Shown here piece after piece: positions 22,277-31,658 of a DNA stretch of 46,163 bases. Location: assembly GCA_024399535.1 (NCBI GenBank), contig JAKSNU010000006.1, positions 1-46,163 on the forward strand. Reading direction: 5' to 3'. Position 1 is the stretch's first letter; every line of letters starts with the position of its first letter. This stretch comes from Paludibacteraceae bacterium. GTDB taxonomy: Bacteria > Bacteroidota > Bacteroidia > Bacteroidales > Paludibacteraceae. The notes beneath the pieces are model-generated. The model was not told the DNA's origin, searched no databases, and saw only the letters and a program-made list of their open reading frames with translations. A program made the position numbers and the translations under genes.

Positions 22277-22603
22277 ATGAAAAGAATTATTGCAATTTCG
22301 TTTTTACTTATTGTATTGTCGTTAAACAATTCAGGCAATGCAGAGTGTCGTGATGGGTATGAACTGGTAGGCTCATACAGCGCATTTGTAATAATACCAA
22401 GTTTTGGTAATTACACAACGAGCTACCATTCAATTAATATATACAGAAATTGCAATGGGACACAACGATACTGGGCAAAAAATGCCAAACAACTCTATAA
22501 TATCGTTATAAATAACAGCAAACGAACATATTTGGGCTATGATGTTTCCAAATACGATTATGAGGTGGAAGTTAACGGTAATTTTTATTTCTTCAATCTA
22601 TAA
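22277..22603 (+). CDS. Small exported protein, unknown
   Basis: The protein has 108 residues with a signal peptide (MKRIIAISFLLIVLSLNNSGNA) and a Tyr/Asn-rich, probably beta-structured remainder with two cysteines (in ECRDG and RNCNG). I recognise no family. The frame is open to 22268, but the ATG at 22277 starts the signal peptide. It lies about 90 bases after the LPP20-like gene. Confidence 0.6.
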   Translation: MKRIIAISFLLIVLSLNNSGNAECRDGYELVGSYSAFVIIPSFGNYTTSYHSINIYRNCNGTQRYWAKNAKQLYNIVINNSKRTYLGYDVSKYDYEVEVNGNFYFFNL

Positions 22604-22696
22604 CGTGAGCAATGTTTATTTGATGAGTTGGGTAGAAATTGACTGATTTTAACAGATTGAAACGAATGGATATTTTTTTGTTGAAAACTAATCAGT

Positions 22697-22736
22697 GAAA
22701 AATTTGTCTGAATAGAATATTTGTTGTGTCTTTGCA
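22697..22736 (+). promoter_or_regulatory. Promoter of the WG-repeat gene, shared sequence
   Basis: TTTG at 22703-22706 and TGTCTTTG at 22727-22734, 20 bases apart, form a slightly imperfect consensus. The 40 bases match 34305-34344, upstream of LPP20-like copy 2, apart from a few positions. Confidence 0.6.
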
Positions 22737-22771
22737 ACGTTGAAAAATGTAATTAAAAAAACATATTTAAT

Positions 22772-24586
22772 ATGAAAAGATTATCTATTATTTGTTTGTT
22801 GTTATTGTCGGTAATGGCAATAAACGCAGCCAAGCTGCACAGAATTGAAGAAAAAGGTAAATACGGTTATGCCGATGAGGCTGGAAACATCGTTGTGAAA
22901 TGTAATTTAACCTATGCTATGGATTTCAGCCAAGGTTTGGCATACGTTTGTAGGAAATTTAAAATTTTAGGTGCTGACTGTGCGGAGCAAGGTTTTATCG
23001 ATGAGACTGGAAAATTCGTCATTCGTATTAGTGATGGTGTCGGAATGGTGCCGTTGATTGATCCTGCAAATTACAAAGGCGACGAGATTATGTTCAAAGA
23101 TGATTTTGTGAAAATACCATCTGCCGTTCCTTATTATATATCCTTGTATCAAGGAGTTGTCGAGTCGTGCCGTCCGCGAAAAGACCAATTGGGCAATGGA
23201 GGATTGGAAATGTTGTTTCAGTCAAATATAAGTAATGGTATTTTTGACAGAGGTGCTACGTTAAATGTGACTGGATTTAAAGAGTTTGTTGATAGGGGTG
23301 ATGTATTGATTGGCGTGTCGAGAAATGGAAATGAATTGGCATTTGACAAGAACAGTCATTTTCCATACTCGTCCTATTATTTTTCATACCAAATAGAAAA
23401 CAACTATTATGCAGCCAGCAGTTCTATTTGGACAGGTGAGTTCGGTGTCGTATATGCGACTACTTTACTGACCAATATAGTCCCATCACCCTATTTATAT
23501 ACAAAATACGGAGAGTCGAATAATTATTTTGATTCGCTTAACGTGCTGAAGTTTGACAATGGAGACATGATGTTTGTGACGTATGTGGATAAAACTAATC
23601 ATTATAGGTTGCTTGACAAAACTTGTACTACGGTTGCAGATGGTACGACTGAAATTAAGAGTTACTTACAAAACAAGAGTTATAAGTTGGTAGAATACAA
23701 GAATCTGACAAGCGGACCAATTGTTGATTGTATAAAATCCGCACCTGTCGAGAGGGTGACCGATCCATCGAATATGTACAGCAAGCATCAGACTGGTTCT
23801 GTATGGAAGAAGAAAGATATTTCGAAGATGATATTAAATCCTGACTCGTTTTCGAGTAAGCCGCTCAGATTGACTGTTGTGAACGGGTTCAATGGTCAGA
23901 GACAATCTTCAAAGCCTGTATCTTTCAATCCAAAAAAAGATAATATTTCTGATATTATAATCTCAGACATTGCATTTCCACATATAGTGGTGTTGAATAA
24001 TAAGGGAAAGGAATGCAAGATGGAGGATTTTGAAATTACCAGTTCATCTGATAAGGTTGAAATCAAAGGAAATGACATCAAGCTGAATGTGACAGCAATG
24101 GATGTGGTGAAAGGTAAAGTTGAGAAGGAGTATGATGTTACCGTGAAACATATTGCGTCAGGAGTACAGACCACTATAAAAATCGCACCAATGTTTGTTG
24201 ACAGTATTACAGACAACCGTGCAATGCAGACATACGTGTTCACTGAGATTCCAGGTGAAACGAGAACAGATTATGCAATTTGCTATAAGATTGATACCAA
24301 AGAGTATGAAGTGGTGAAGATGCCATTTAAAATTAATGCAAAAGGAAAAGATGGGGCAAACGGAGGAATCAATGGCAATTATGTTACTCCTGGTCAAAAT
24401 GGCGGTTTTGGTGCGAATTTAGTTGTGTATATGTCAAAATATTTCAAAGAGCATTTCGGGGAGCAGAGTTTGAAAATAGAGACTGATGGAGGTAAAGGTG
24501 GCAAAGGAGGGCAGTCCGGTTCGGTAAAAGCTGATGACGGAAAAGAAGGAGAGAAGGGCGTTCTGGAATTTGTAACGCTGAAATAA
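22772..24586 (+). CDS. Exported WG-repeat protein with glycine-rich tail
   Basis: The protein has 604 residues. A signal peptide (MKRLSIICLLLLSVMAINA) is followed by WG-type repeats at about 20-100 (GKYGYADEAGNIVV, EQGFIDETGKFVI). The middle has no domain I recognise. The C-terminal 90 residues are glycine-rich, with collagen-like runs such as GKDGANGGINGN and GGKGGKGGQSGS around 530-590. It is likely surface or periplasmic. Similar first-half repeats recur in the gene at 24740. Confidence 0.75.
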   Translation: MKRLSIICLLLLSVMAINAAKLHRIEEKGKYGYADEAGNIVVKCNLTYAMDFSQGLAYVCRKFKILGADCAEQGFIDETGKFVIRISDGVGMVPLIDPANYKGDEIMFKDDFVKIPSAVPYYISLYQGVVESCRPRKDQLGNGGLEMLFQSNISNGIFDRGATLNVTGFKEFVDRGDVLIGVSRNGNELAFDKNSHFPYSSYYFSYQIENNYYAASSSIWTGEFGVVYATTLLTNIVPSPYLYTKYGESNNYFDSLNVLKFDNGDMMFVTYVDKTNHYRLLDKTCTTVADGTTEIKSYLQNKSYKLVEYKNLTSGPIVDCIKSAPVERVTDPSNMYSKHQTGSVWKKKDISKMILNPDSFSSKPLRLTVVNGFNGQRQSSKPVSFNPKKDNISDIIISDIAFPHIVVLNNKGKECKMEDFEITSSSDKVEIKGNDIKLNVTAMDVVKGKVEKEYDVTVKHIASGVQTTIKIAPMFVDSITDNRAMQTYVFTEIPGETRTDYAICYKIDTKEYEVVKMPFKINAKGKDGANGGINGNYVTPGQNGGFGANLVVYMSKYFKEHFGEQSLKIETDGGKGGKGGQSGSVKADDGKEGEKGVLEFVTLK

Positions 24587-24608
24587 CACCATTCCTTTAG
24601 GTTTTGCT

Positions 24609-24648
24609 ATGTTCAGAAAGTCTTATCTGTCAGAGGCTTTCTGAACAT
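24609..24648 (+). terminator. 12-bp stem hairpin after the WG-repeat gene
   Basis: ATGTTCAGAAAG (24609-24620) pairs perfectly with CTTTCTGAACAT (24637-24648), with a 16-base loop. There is no T-run. Confidence 0.65.
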
Positions 24649-24739
24649 TATAAACGGAACCCGAAAACTTGCAAAATGGATTTATAAAACTTACCTATAG
24701 AATTCTCATAAAAACCTCAAAGTAGAAATGATAAACTTT

Positions 24740-26002
24740 ATGAAACGTCTAATTATTATTTCAATAATTGCCTTATTGTCAACATCATTGATTGGGCAAG
24801 ATTTTGAAACTTTCAAGAAGGGAAAGTTCATGGGTCTGCGCAAAGGGGAAGAAACCGTCATCGTCACACCAGACAAATATAATTTCATCGGCAATATCGT
24901 TGATAAATACACCTGGGTGAATGTAGGCGGGAAAAAACACTGTAAAAGTTTTCCCAATGGCGGGAAATGGGGTGTGATAGACTCGACTGGAAGGGAGGTC
25001 TGTCCTCCTGTGTATGACTACGTTGCAGCGTGTCGTAACGATTTCGTTGTGGTCAACGTAGGAGGAAGTGTGATTGGTTCTTATGTGACTGGTGGCAAAT
25101 GGGGTTTGTATGACTTAAAGAGTGGTAAGGTTGCCATTGAACCGTCTTACACGTTGCTTTCGGCTGTTAACGATGACGGCAGATTATGGGCTTGCATGGA
25201 CGGTAAAATGGATTTCCGCATACTTGGTGATACCATCTTCGGGAAGAAAAAAAAAGTTGAGGATTTTGAGCCGTATTTTGAATATATAACCCTTTATCCT
25301 CTGAACATGACAATATGTCACGAGTCGAAATATGGGGATTGGTCTTTGATTGACACAGAGAACAACACACTCACAACTAATAGTTATTCAACGGTTTTCG
25401 ATTTCATAGATGGATATTCGCTTGTGTATTCTAAAGGACGTTACGGGTATATTGATCGCAATGGGCGTGAGACCGTACGTCCTGAATACGTTATGCTCAC
25501 AATTTCAAACAATGGACGTTGTTGTTGGTCGCGCAAAACCGAATATTCAAGGGTTGGGCTGATTGACATAACCAACGGCAATGAGATAACCGATGAGATT
25601 TTCGACCAGCCAGGTTCATTGTTCTTTGGATCTGTGGCATGGGTTAAACTTGGGGGGATGTACTGTTTGATTGATACGGCAGGAACGCAGTTGACCCAGC
25701 CAAAATATTCGAAGGTTTCTCCATTCGTGAATGGAATCGCTATTGTGTATCTGTCAAAATACGCTGTGGGCGCAGTGAACAGTGAAGGAAAGGAGATTGT
25801 TGAGCCTATTTACACTCAGGCGGCTCCGCTGTTCGGTGAGGGGTCGCAGTTTAGGACAACAGGCGATTTGCTCATTTCATGGTTCTTTCATCCTAAAAGA
25901 GGGGTCGTGTGGATAGATCAGAACGGAAAAATAGTTTTGGGTGACGCAAAGAAGCAATTTGCAATTGACGAAGTCATTCCAGAAGAATTATGGGACTATT
26001 AA
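24740..26002 (+). CDS. Exported WG-repeat protein
   Basis: The protein has 420 residues with a signal peptide (MKRLIIISIIALLSTSLIGQ) and at least five WG-like repeats: GGKWGVIDSTGREV, GGKWGLYDLKSGKV, GRYGYIDRNGRETV, GGMYCLIDTAGTQL and a divergent VGAVNSEGKEIV. These form beta-rich repeats often found in cell-surface proteins of Bacteroidetes. The ATG at 24728 is an in-frame alternative. It is followed within ten bases by the next gene, suggesting an operon to 28762. The sequence AAAACCTCAAA (24711-24721) before it also precedes both copies of the LPP20-like gene. Confidence 0.8.
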   Translation: MKRLIIISIIALLSTSLIGQDFETFKKGKFMGLRKGEETVIVTPDKYNFIGNIVDKYTWVNVGGKKHCKSFPNGGKWGVIDSTGREVCPPVYDYVAACRNDFVVVNVGGSVIGSYVTGGKWGLYDLKSGKVAIEPSYTLLSAVNDDGRLWACMDGKMDFRILGDTIFGKKKKVEDFEPYFEYITLYPLNMTICHESKYGDWSLIDTENNTLTTNSYSTVFDFIDGYSLVYSKGRYGYIDRNGRETVRPEYVMLTISNNGRCCWSRKTEYSRVGLIDITNGNEITDEIFDQPGSLFFGSVAWVKLGGMYCLIDTAGTQLTQPKYSKVSPFVNGIAIVYLSKYAVGAVNSEGKEIVEPIYTQAAPLFGEGSQFRTTGDLLISWFFHPKRGVVWIDQNGKIVLGDAKKQFAIDEVIPEELWDY

Positions 26003-26011
26003 ATTTTACAA

Positions 26012-27316
26012 ATGATGAAAAAGATATACATATACATAGTTTTTGTAGTGACGTTCTTTGGTAACGTCAATGCCCAAGGCACGCTCGATTATGACCGTTC
26101 ATCGCTGTATTCAATTTCTCTTGTTTACAAGTCAGAGAAGTATGCGGAAGATATAGCCAGGACTTTCATGAAAATGAATGTGCCAGACAAATTCAACGAT
26201 CATAGCCTTAACTTGAGAGTCATTCCTATGTCAGGAAAACCAAGAGATACAAGTGACGATGAGATTGCGGCATTGATGGGCACATTCTTCCTAAAAAACC
26301 AAATAGCGCGCAGAATGGTAGCAAGGTGGTTCAACCGAGACAAAGAGACTGGTGCGTTCGACGTAAATCTGATAAAGGATAGGGGAAACTACAACGCAAC
26401 TGTGATGGATGTTGCCACGGCAATGAAAACCGTCCGTGGAAGGGCGTTGATTGAAGATGCAGGCGAGCAGTTGATTGGAAACACATTCATCGTTGTCAAC
26501 GAAATAAGTTATATTGACAAAGAACGTAACGCGCAGATTGCCGCATTGGTGTTAGTATCGGTTGGAGCTCTTTTGGGGGCGGTTGCAAATATTGCATCAT
26601 CAGTGTCTAATATGGGCAACAATAAAAACAATAAAACCAGTCAGGAAGTGGCAGCGTTCGCTTCGTTAGGTAGCACAATGGCAAATCTTGGAGGTGTTAT
26701 ATCGCAAGCTGTCGCGGGTTTTACAGTTAATGTGAAATCGCATCTTTTCCAGTTGGATTGGAACGACGAGGTCGCTGCAAAATTCTATGACCAGTATTAT
26801 TTTGACGAATCAGAAGTGAGCCCTGAAAAAAAGGCTGCCTTCGATAATGACAACTCTACATTCAAGATGAAATACATTGGCTATTATTCATCTCGCAGTA
26901 GTAAGACTGTCTTAAGGGGACTACATAATAACGATGAGGTTTTTATGAAAGTCCTTACACGAGCAACGGATAAAAACATCGTGGAGTTGCAGCGTAAATT
27001 CCCTATGTTTAAGGTTGTGTCAAATGTGGCTTCAGTCGAAAATAAATCTGTTTATGTTCAGATTGGTCTGAAAGAGGGTGTGTCGCCTACTTCTAAATAT
27101 GAGGTTTTGCAACGTACCATCGGGTCTGACGGTCATATCTCCTATACTAGAAAGGCTGTCATAAAGCCTGTTGCAGACAAAATCTGGGACAATCGTTGCA
27201 TGGCAGTGGAGGAGATGGCAGAAAATGCTACTCTCAATGCAACTGAATTTACATGCACGTTCGGTTCAGTGTCGGCAATCTTACCTGGAATGATTGTCAG
27301 AGAAATAAAAATGTGA
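26012..27316 (+). CDS. Exported protein with internal hydrophobic segment, unknown
   Basis: The protein has 434 residues. A signal peptide (MMKKIYIYIVFVVTFFGNVNA) is followed by a soluble domain, a hydrophobic Ala/Gly/Val-rich stretch (about 175-200, IAALVLVSVGALLGAVANIA) that may insert in a membrane or pore, and a C-terminal domain. I recognise no family. It is separated by two bases from the next gene. Confidence 0.65.
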   Translation: MMKKIYIYIVFVVTFFGNVNAQGTLDYDRSSLYSISLVYKSEKYAEDIARTFMKMNVPDKFNDHSLNLRVIPMSGKPRDTSDDEIAALMGTFFLKNQIARRMVARWFNRDKETGAFDVNLIKDRGNYNATVMDVATAMKTVRGRALIEDAGEQLIGNTFIVVNEISYIDKERNAQIAALVLVSVGALLGAVANIASSVSNMGNNKNNKTSQEVAAFASLGSTMANLGGVISQAVAGFTVNVKSHLFQLDWNDEVAAKFYDQYYFDESEVSPEKKAAFDNDNSTFKMKYIGYYSSRSSKTVLRGLHNNDEVFMKVLTRATDKNIVELQRKFPMFKVVSNVASVENKSVYVQIGLKEGVSPTSKYEVLQRTIGSDGHISYTRKAVIKPVADKIWDNRCMAVEEMAENATLNATEFTCTFGSVSAILPGMIVREIKM

Positions 27317-27318
27317 TT

Positions 27319-27804
27319 ATGAAAATTAGATTGTTTTTACTCTTTATGTCTGTAGCCATGGCGACAATGGCACAGAAAACAGTCGGTATAGACTGGAGTT
27401 ATAGTGTCAAATGTGCAGGTGTGACACCTAATGGCGACTATATGGTCGAGGTGGAGTGTGTCGGAAGAAAAGTTGACGTAGCTATGGATCATGCCAAGGA
27501 ATCAGCAGTTTATGATGTCCTGTTCAAGGGAATAAATGGCAGTGTCGCTGGATGTACGACGCAACGGGCAATCGTGTCTGACCCATCTGCTTTGGAAGCA
27601 CATTTGGATTATTTCAAAAAATTCTTTGACAAAAAGAAAGGTTCCTATTCTATGTACGTTCTTGATATCAATGGATCGCAACCTCAGATTACGAAAGTAA
27701 GTGGAGGTTATTCGATCAATGTTACACTCATAGTACTTAAGGATAAACTACGTATGCTTATGGAGAAAGAACAGATAGTCCGTGGTCTTTCTTCTGGCTT
27801 TTAA
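27319..27804 (+). CDS. Exported LPP20/FlgT-like small protein, unknown
   Basis: The protein has 161 residues with a signal peptide (MKIRLFLLFMSVAMATMAQ) and a compact domain whose helix VAMDHAKESAVYDVLFKG resembles LPP20/FlgT-N proteins. The ATG at 27319 is chosen because it starts the signal peptide; the frame extends upstream to 27253 inside the previous gene. It lies in a run of closely spaced genes. Confidence 0.6.
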   Translation: MKIRLFLLFMSVAMATMAQKTVGIDWSYSVKCAGVTPNGDYMVEVECVGRKVDVAMDHAKESAVYDVLFKGINGSVAGCTTQRAIVSDPSALEAHLDYFKKFFDKKKGSYSMYVLDINGSQPQITKVSGGYSINVTLIVLKDKLRMLMEKEQIVRGLSSGF

Positions 27805-27817
27805 TAAATAATTGAAT

Positions 27818-28762
27818 ATGAAAAGATTGACTTTTTTTACTTTGTCGTTAATGTTGTCGTTGCAACTACTCAATGCTCAAGCTAAGAAACCATCTATTAT
27901 GGTAGTTCCGAGCGATTTGTGGTGCAATCAGAATGGATATGTTCTCACCTTTGAGAACTATGGTGGAAGCACTACTATCCCTGACTACAAGAAGGCTTTG
28001 CAAACTAATGACCAATTAGTTTATGTAATTGCAAAACTTGGTTCTCTCATGGCAGATAGAGGGTTCCCTTTGAATACTCTTGAATCGGCGCTTGCCAGAA
28101 TTGAAGAGACTACAGCTCGAAATCTTGTAATGACCAGCAAGAGCGGTGCTTCAATCAAAGAAAATCCGATTGATTTGCTCAACAGGCAAGCCAGAGCTGA
28201 CATATTGATGAAGGTGACATGGTCGGTGAAGAAAAATGGTCCTAAAAATTATGTGACATATGTTCTTCAAGCTGTTGACCCTTATACTGGCAAACAGGTG
28301 GCAGGTGCTGAAGGCGTCGGTGTTCCTTCTATGTCGGCATCTATAGATGTATTGATAGAGGAGGCTGTATTGACCAATATGGACAATTTCTGTGCCAGAC
28401 TGCAGAGCCACTTTGACGACCTGTTTGCGAATGGTAGGGAGGTCGCAATGGACATACAGGTGTGGGATGATGCAACATTGGATCTTGAGACAGAGTTTGG
28501 CGGCAAGGAGTTGGCAGAGATAATAGATGATTGGATTGCCGAAAACACTGTCGAACATCGCTATTCCAAGGCTGAAGGTAGCGAGACATATGCCCGATAT
28601 GACCAGATGAGAATTGCGCTATATACACCTCAAGGCAAACCTCAAGATGCCGAGTCGTTTGTCCGTCAATTGCGTACGTATCTGAGAAAGACATTCGAAA
28701 TCGAATGTAAGGTTGTGCCTGACGGATTGGGACACTGCTACCTTATGATTGGTGGTAAATAA
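27818..28762 (+). CDS. Exported DUF6175-like protein
   Basis: The protein has 314 residues. A signal peptide (MKRLTFFTLSLMLSLQLLNA) is followed by the segment KPSIMVVPSDLWCNQNGYV, which I associate with DUF6175 of Bacteroidetes; this is a recollection, not a search. The function is unknown. It ends the 24.7-28.8 kb run, followed by a strong terminator. Confidence 0.65.
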   Translation: MKRLTFFTLSLMLSLQLLNAQAKKPSIMVVPSDLWCNQNGYVLTFENYGGSTTIPDYKKALQTNDQLVYVIAKLGSLMADRGFPLNTLESALARIEETTARNLVMTSKSGASIKENPIDLLNRQARADILMKVTWSVKKNGPKNYVTYVLQAVDPYTGKQVAGAEGVGVPSMSASIDVLIEEAVLTNMDNFCARLQSHFDDLFANGREVAMDIQVWDDATLDLETEFGGKELAEIIDDWIAENTVEHRYSKAEGSETYARYDQMRIALYTPQGKPQDAESFVRQLRTYLRKTFEIECKVVPDGLGHCYLMIGGK

Positions 28763-28830
28763 AAAATGTAAATTTTCTTCAGAACACGGCTCATTTTCGG
28801 AATGCCTTCATTCCAGATGTGGTTGGCTTT

Positions 28831-28889
28831 ATAGGTGCTCCTTAATTCCCTTCCTATTTTGAAGGGAATTAAGGAGCACCTATTTTTTT
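28831..28889 (+). terminator. Very strong intrinsic terminator
   Basis: A perfect 23-bp stem (28831-28853 with 28861-28883) and a 7-base loop are followed by a run of seven T's through 28889. Core arm: GGTGCTCCTTAATTCCC. It closes the operon 24.7-28.8 kb. Confidence 0.9.
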
Positions 28890-29132
28890 ATACCAGAAAC
28901 AGCCTGCATTCGACCTTTAGACTTGAAATAATGTGCGAAGATGAATGACAAATTGCATCAAAATAATTAGATGCAATTCGGTTTGCAATCAATATGCGTA
29001 TTGATAATCAATTAGATATAGAGCCATACTAAATATATTGAGTAAAATTTGCAAAGTTCGATTAAAAACTTTAACTTTGCAAGTGATTTCAGAAACAAAC
29101 GTCCTGCTGATAGGAACTATATAATTATTATT
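28890..29132. other. Intergenic region with promoter
   Basis: This stretch is AT-rich and holds no gene that I can support. It contains the promoter at 29048-29079. Confidence 0.5.
29048..29079 (+). promoter_or_regulatory. Promoter of the Sel1-like gene
   Basis: TTTG (29048-29051), a 20-base spacer and TAACTTTG (29072-29079) fit the consensus. The gene starts at 29133. Confidence 0.75.
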
Positions 29133-31046
29133 ATGGCTGCTAATCAAGAACAAATCAACAATCTGATAGTCAACAAACTATTTCTTGATGCTTTCAGGGA
29201 AATTTCTAAGAATGTGCTGACCGACAAGACGAGTCAGACATATTTCCTGCAGATTCTGCGTGTCAGAAACAATGTCGCAATCCTGCAGCAGGATATGGAC
29301 TCTATCCGCAAGGCTGCCGACGAAGGCAACCCTTACATGCAGTTGGCATACGCCAGGCTGCATGAGTGTCTGATGCCTGAACCAGATTCACTGAAAACAT
29401 ATATCAAATATTTCGAGGCAGCAATGAAGGCTGGCATTCCTGATGCACGTGCCTATCTTGCAGCATCCTACAGGGATGGCGACTTTGGCGAGGTTGACCT
29501 CGGGAAATATCACGACGAGTTGCAGCTTGCCATGGACGAAGGCAGCGAAAAGGCTCTCCAGCAGATTCTCCTGAACAAGATTTTCGGCAATTTCGGTGTC
29601 GAGGCTGACCCACGCAAAGTCAGCGACGACATCACTGAATATATCGACAGGTGCAAGGCTGACGGCACAATCATCGACCCTGCATTCTATTATCTGATGG
29701 CAAGTGCAGACGAGAAGATAGGCAGGACCGGCTCTGCAATGGACGAGTATGAGACAGCCTACGACAAAGGCCATCTGCCTGCACTACTTGCTCTGGCTTT
29801 CATCCATTGCTGCGACGAAAATGGCAGCGTTGTTGACAAGATAGAGTTCGAGAAAATCCTTGACCGCGGACGTGAATGCCAGTGTTCAGACAGCTTTCTG
29901 ACCTATTCCATGCTGGTGGATGACGAGCTTTACGAAAGTTGCACTGACGACGAAAAGGCTCACATCAACAAACATTTAGCCGAGGATTTGGATACTGCAG
30001 GACGTTTGGGCGATGATTTCGGCCCTTACTATCTTGCCACATATTACGAATACGGCACAATGGGTTTCGGACAGGACTTCAGCAAGGCTTTCAGTTTATA
30101 TGCAAGGGGCGCAATCCTACGCAACACATCATGCTACGAGGCAATGGTCCGCATGATTCTGGACGACCATACAGCACCGGCAGAGTATGACGAGAAGTTT
30201 GCATACAATGCCGCTTACCTCTGCTTGATGCTTGGCGGCGACACTCTTGGCGAAGTCATCCGTGGCTACCGAAAAGGGTTCCTGACCGAACATGCCGCAG
30301 CCATCGAGCAGGTTTATCTTCCTCAGTATGCGCAGCTTATGGAGGACATAATGGACGAGCATGACATTGACGATGACGACGAACCTATAATAGACGACCC
30401 AGATTCATTCCATGCGGCAGAGCGTGAGGTTGAGGAGGACGACTGGACAATGGACCCTGACATCGACCTTTCAATGCAGACATGTGCGGAGTGTGCAGAG
30501 CGTGTCAGACACCTCATGCAGGAGCAGGACCACCTGTGGGAAGTTGCCAGCGTTGCAAGGAAGTTCATCACGGCGGCACAGCATGTGATGAGCGACAACG
30601 ACTCGCTGATTGACCAGCTTTACGAATGCAGCCAGACAATCGCCGACGGCCTCACGGACCATCCACGCCTCAAACTGCTGCTGATGCAGCTTCAGCTCGA
30701 AATGCTTCAGAAAGTCGAGGCTGCAAGCCAGCACGAGCTTATAATATCCGACGACCTGAAAAAAGAGATTGCCCGCTATGAACGTAACATTGCGTTGGCA
30801 GACGAAGGACGTCTAAGCGAGATACCACAGTCCGGTTTCCTCAAACGCGACCCTGTAGAGTGGACAAAGAAATGGGAAGATGTCGTCGATGAGGCAGAGA
30901 AGATTGCCTGCAGCCACCTTAAGGATATACCACGTGGAATGGGCTTCTGTTTCGCATATTGGCCAGAGCGCAAGGCAGCCTTGGCAAAATTAGGCGTCGA
31001 ATGGCGCGACCCTCATCAGATGAACCCAAGAGTAATGTTCGATTGA
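29133..31046 (+). CDS. Cytoplasmic Sel1/TPR-repeat protein
   Basis: The protein has 637 residues without a signal peptide. Helical repeats of Sel1/TPR type run from about 55 to 400 (GNPYMQLAYARLHE, AGIPDARAYLAASYRDGD, YDKGHLPALLALAFI, YYLATYYEYGTMGFGQDFSKAF). A very acidic linker follows (about 408-450, DIDDDDEPIIDDPD), then a helical C-terminus. The first ATG after the promoter, at 29133, starts MAANQEQINN. It is a likely scaffold. Its end is two bases from the next gene. GC content looks higher than in its neighbours. Confidence 0.75.
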   Translation: MAANQEQINNLIVNKLFLDAFREISKNVLTDKTSQTYFLQILRVRNNVAILQQDMDSIRKAADEGNPYMQLAYARLHECLMPEPDSLKTYIKYFEAAMKAGIPDARAYLAASYRDGDFGEVDLGKYHDELQLAMDEGSEKALQQILLNKIFGNFGVEADPRKVSDDITEYIDRCKADGTIIDPAFYYLMASADEKIGRTGSAMDEYETAYDKGHLPALLALAFIHCCDENGSVVDKIEFEKILDRGRECQCSDSFLTYSMLVDDELYESCTDDEKAHINKHLAEDLDTAGRLGDDFGPYYLATYYEYGTMGFGQDFSKAFSLYARGAILRNTSCYEAMVRMILDDHTAPAEYDEKFAYNAAYLCLMLGGDTLGEVIRGYRKGFLTEHAAAIEQVYLPQYAQLMEDIMDEHDIDDDDEPIIDDPDSFHAAEREVEEDDWTMDPDIDLSMQTCAECAERVRHLMQEQDHLWEVASVARKFITAAQHVMSDNDSLIDQLYECSQTIADGLTDHPRLKLLLMQLQLEMLQKVEAASQHELIISDDLKKEIARYERNIALADEGRLSEIPQSGFLKRDPVEWTKKWEDVVDEAEKIACSHLKDIPRGMGFCFAYWPERKAALAKLGVEWRDPHQMNPRVMFD

Positions 31047-31048
31047 CT

Positions 31049-31657
31049 ATGGCTATAAAACTCAACTTCAGCAAGACCGACAGCAATCTTTTCGGTCGTT
31101 CCAAGATGTGGGGGTCTCCCGATATGCCAGACTCGCTTGACTATCCCGAGGTGGCAGTCAACGACGACGGCGAACTGGTTGACGACCCTATGACATTCAT
31201 CTGCCAGATACGTCTTGAGGATATTGCACCATACGACATTCAGAACCGCCTTCCCCACGAGGGTATGCTCTATTTCTTCGGTTGCCTCGACTATTTTTTC
31301 GGCAACCTTGACGCACTCGCTCAGCCAGGAATGGGCGAATGGGATGAACGGTACTTCAAAGTGCTCTACAACCCTACGTGCGACGACCTTCACACCCATA
31401 GCATAGTCTATGACGACGGCACGGAGTTTGGTCTTAAAGCCGAGGAAATCACATTCGCCGAATGTGCCGACCGTGAAGAGGGCTTTAAGCTTCTCGGCAA
31501 ACCTTATCTCGACGAGATAGCGGAGCAATACGAGGGGTGGACATCCCTGCTGCAGCTGGACGAAGATGACGATTGGGGGCTCAGGTTCTTCGACTGCGGA
31601 ATGCTCTGCTTCATGATAAAAGAAAACAAAATAAAATGTTACCTACACTCATTTTGA
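31049..31657 (+). CDS. DUF1963 (YwqG-like) protein
   Basis: The protein has 202 residues, no signal peptide, with the DUF1963 pattern: SKMWGSPDMPDSLDYP, FICQIRLEDIAPY, and LPHEGMLYFFG, then a late FFDCGMLCF strand. The family's function is unknown. It is transcribed with the Sel1-like gene (two-base gap), and the exported NPCBM-like gene starts one base after its stop. Confidence 0.75.
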   Translation: MAIKLNFSKTDSNLFGRSKMWGSPDMPDSLDYPEVAVNDDGELVDDPMTFICQIRLEDIAPYDIQNRLPHEGMLYFFGCLDYFFGNLDALAQPGMGEWDERYFKVLYNPTCDDLHTHSIVYDDGTEFGLKAEEITFAECADREEGFKLLGKPYLDEIAEQYEGWTSLLQLDEDDDWGLRFFDCGMLCFMIKENKIKCYLHSF

Positions 31658-31658
31658 T

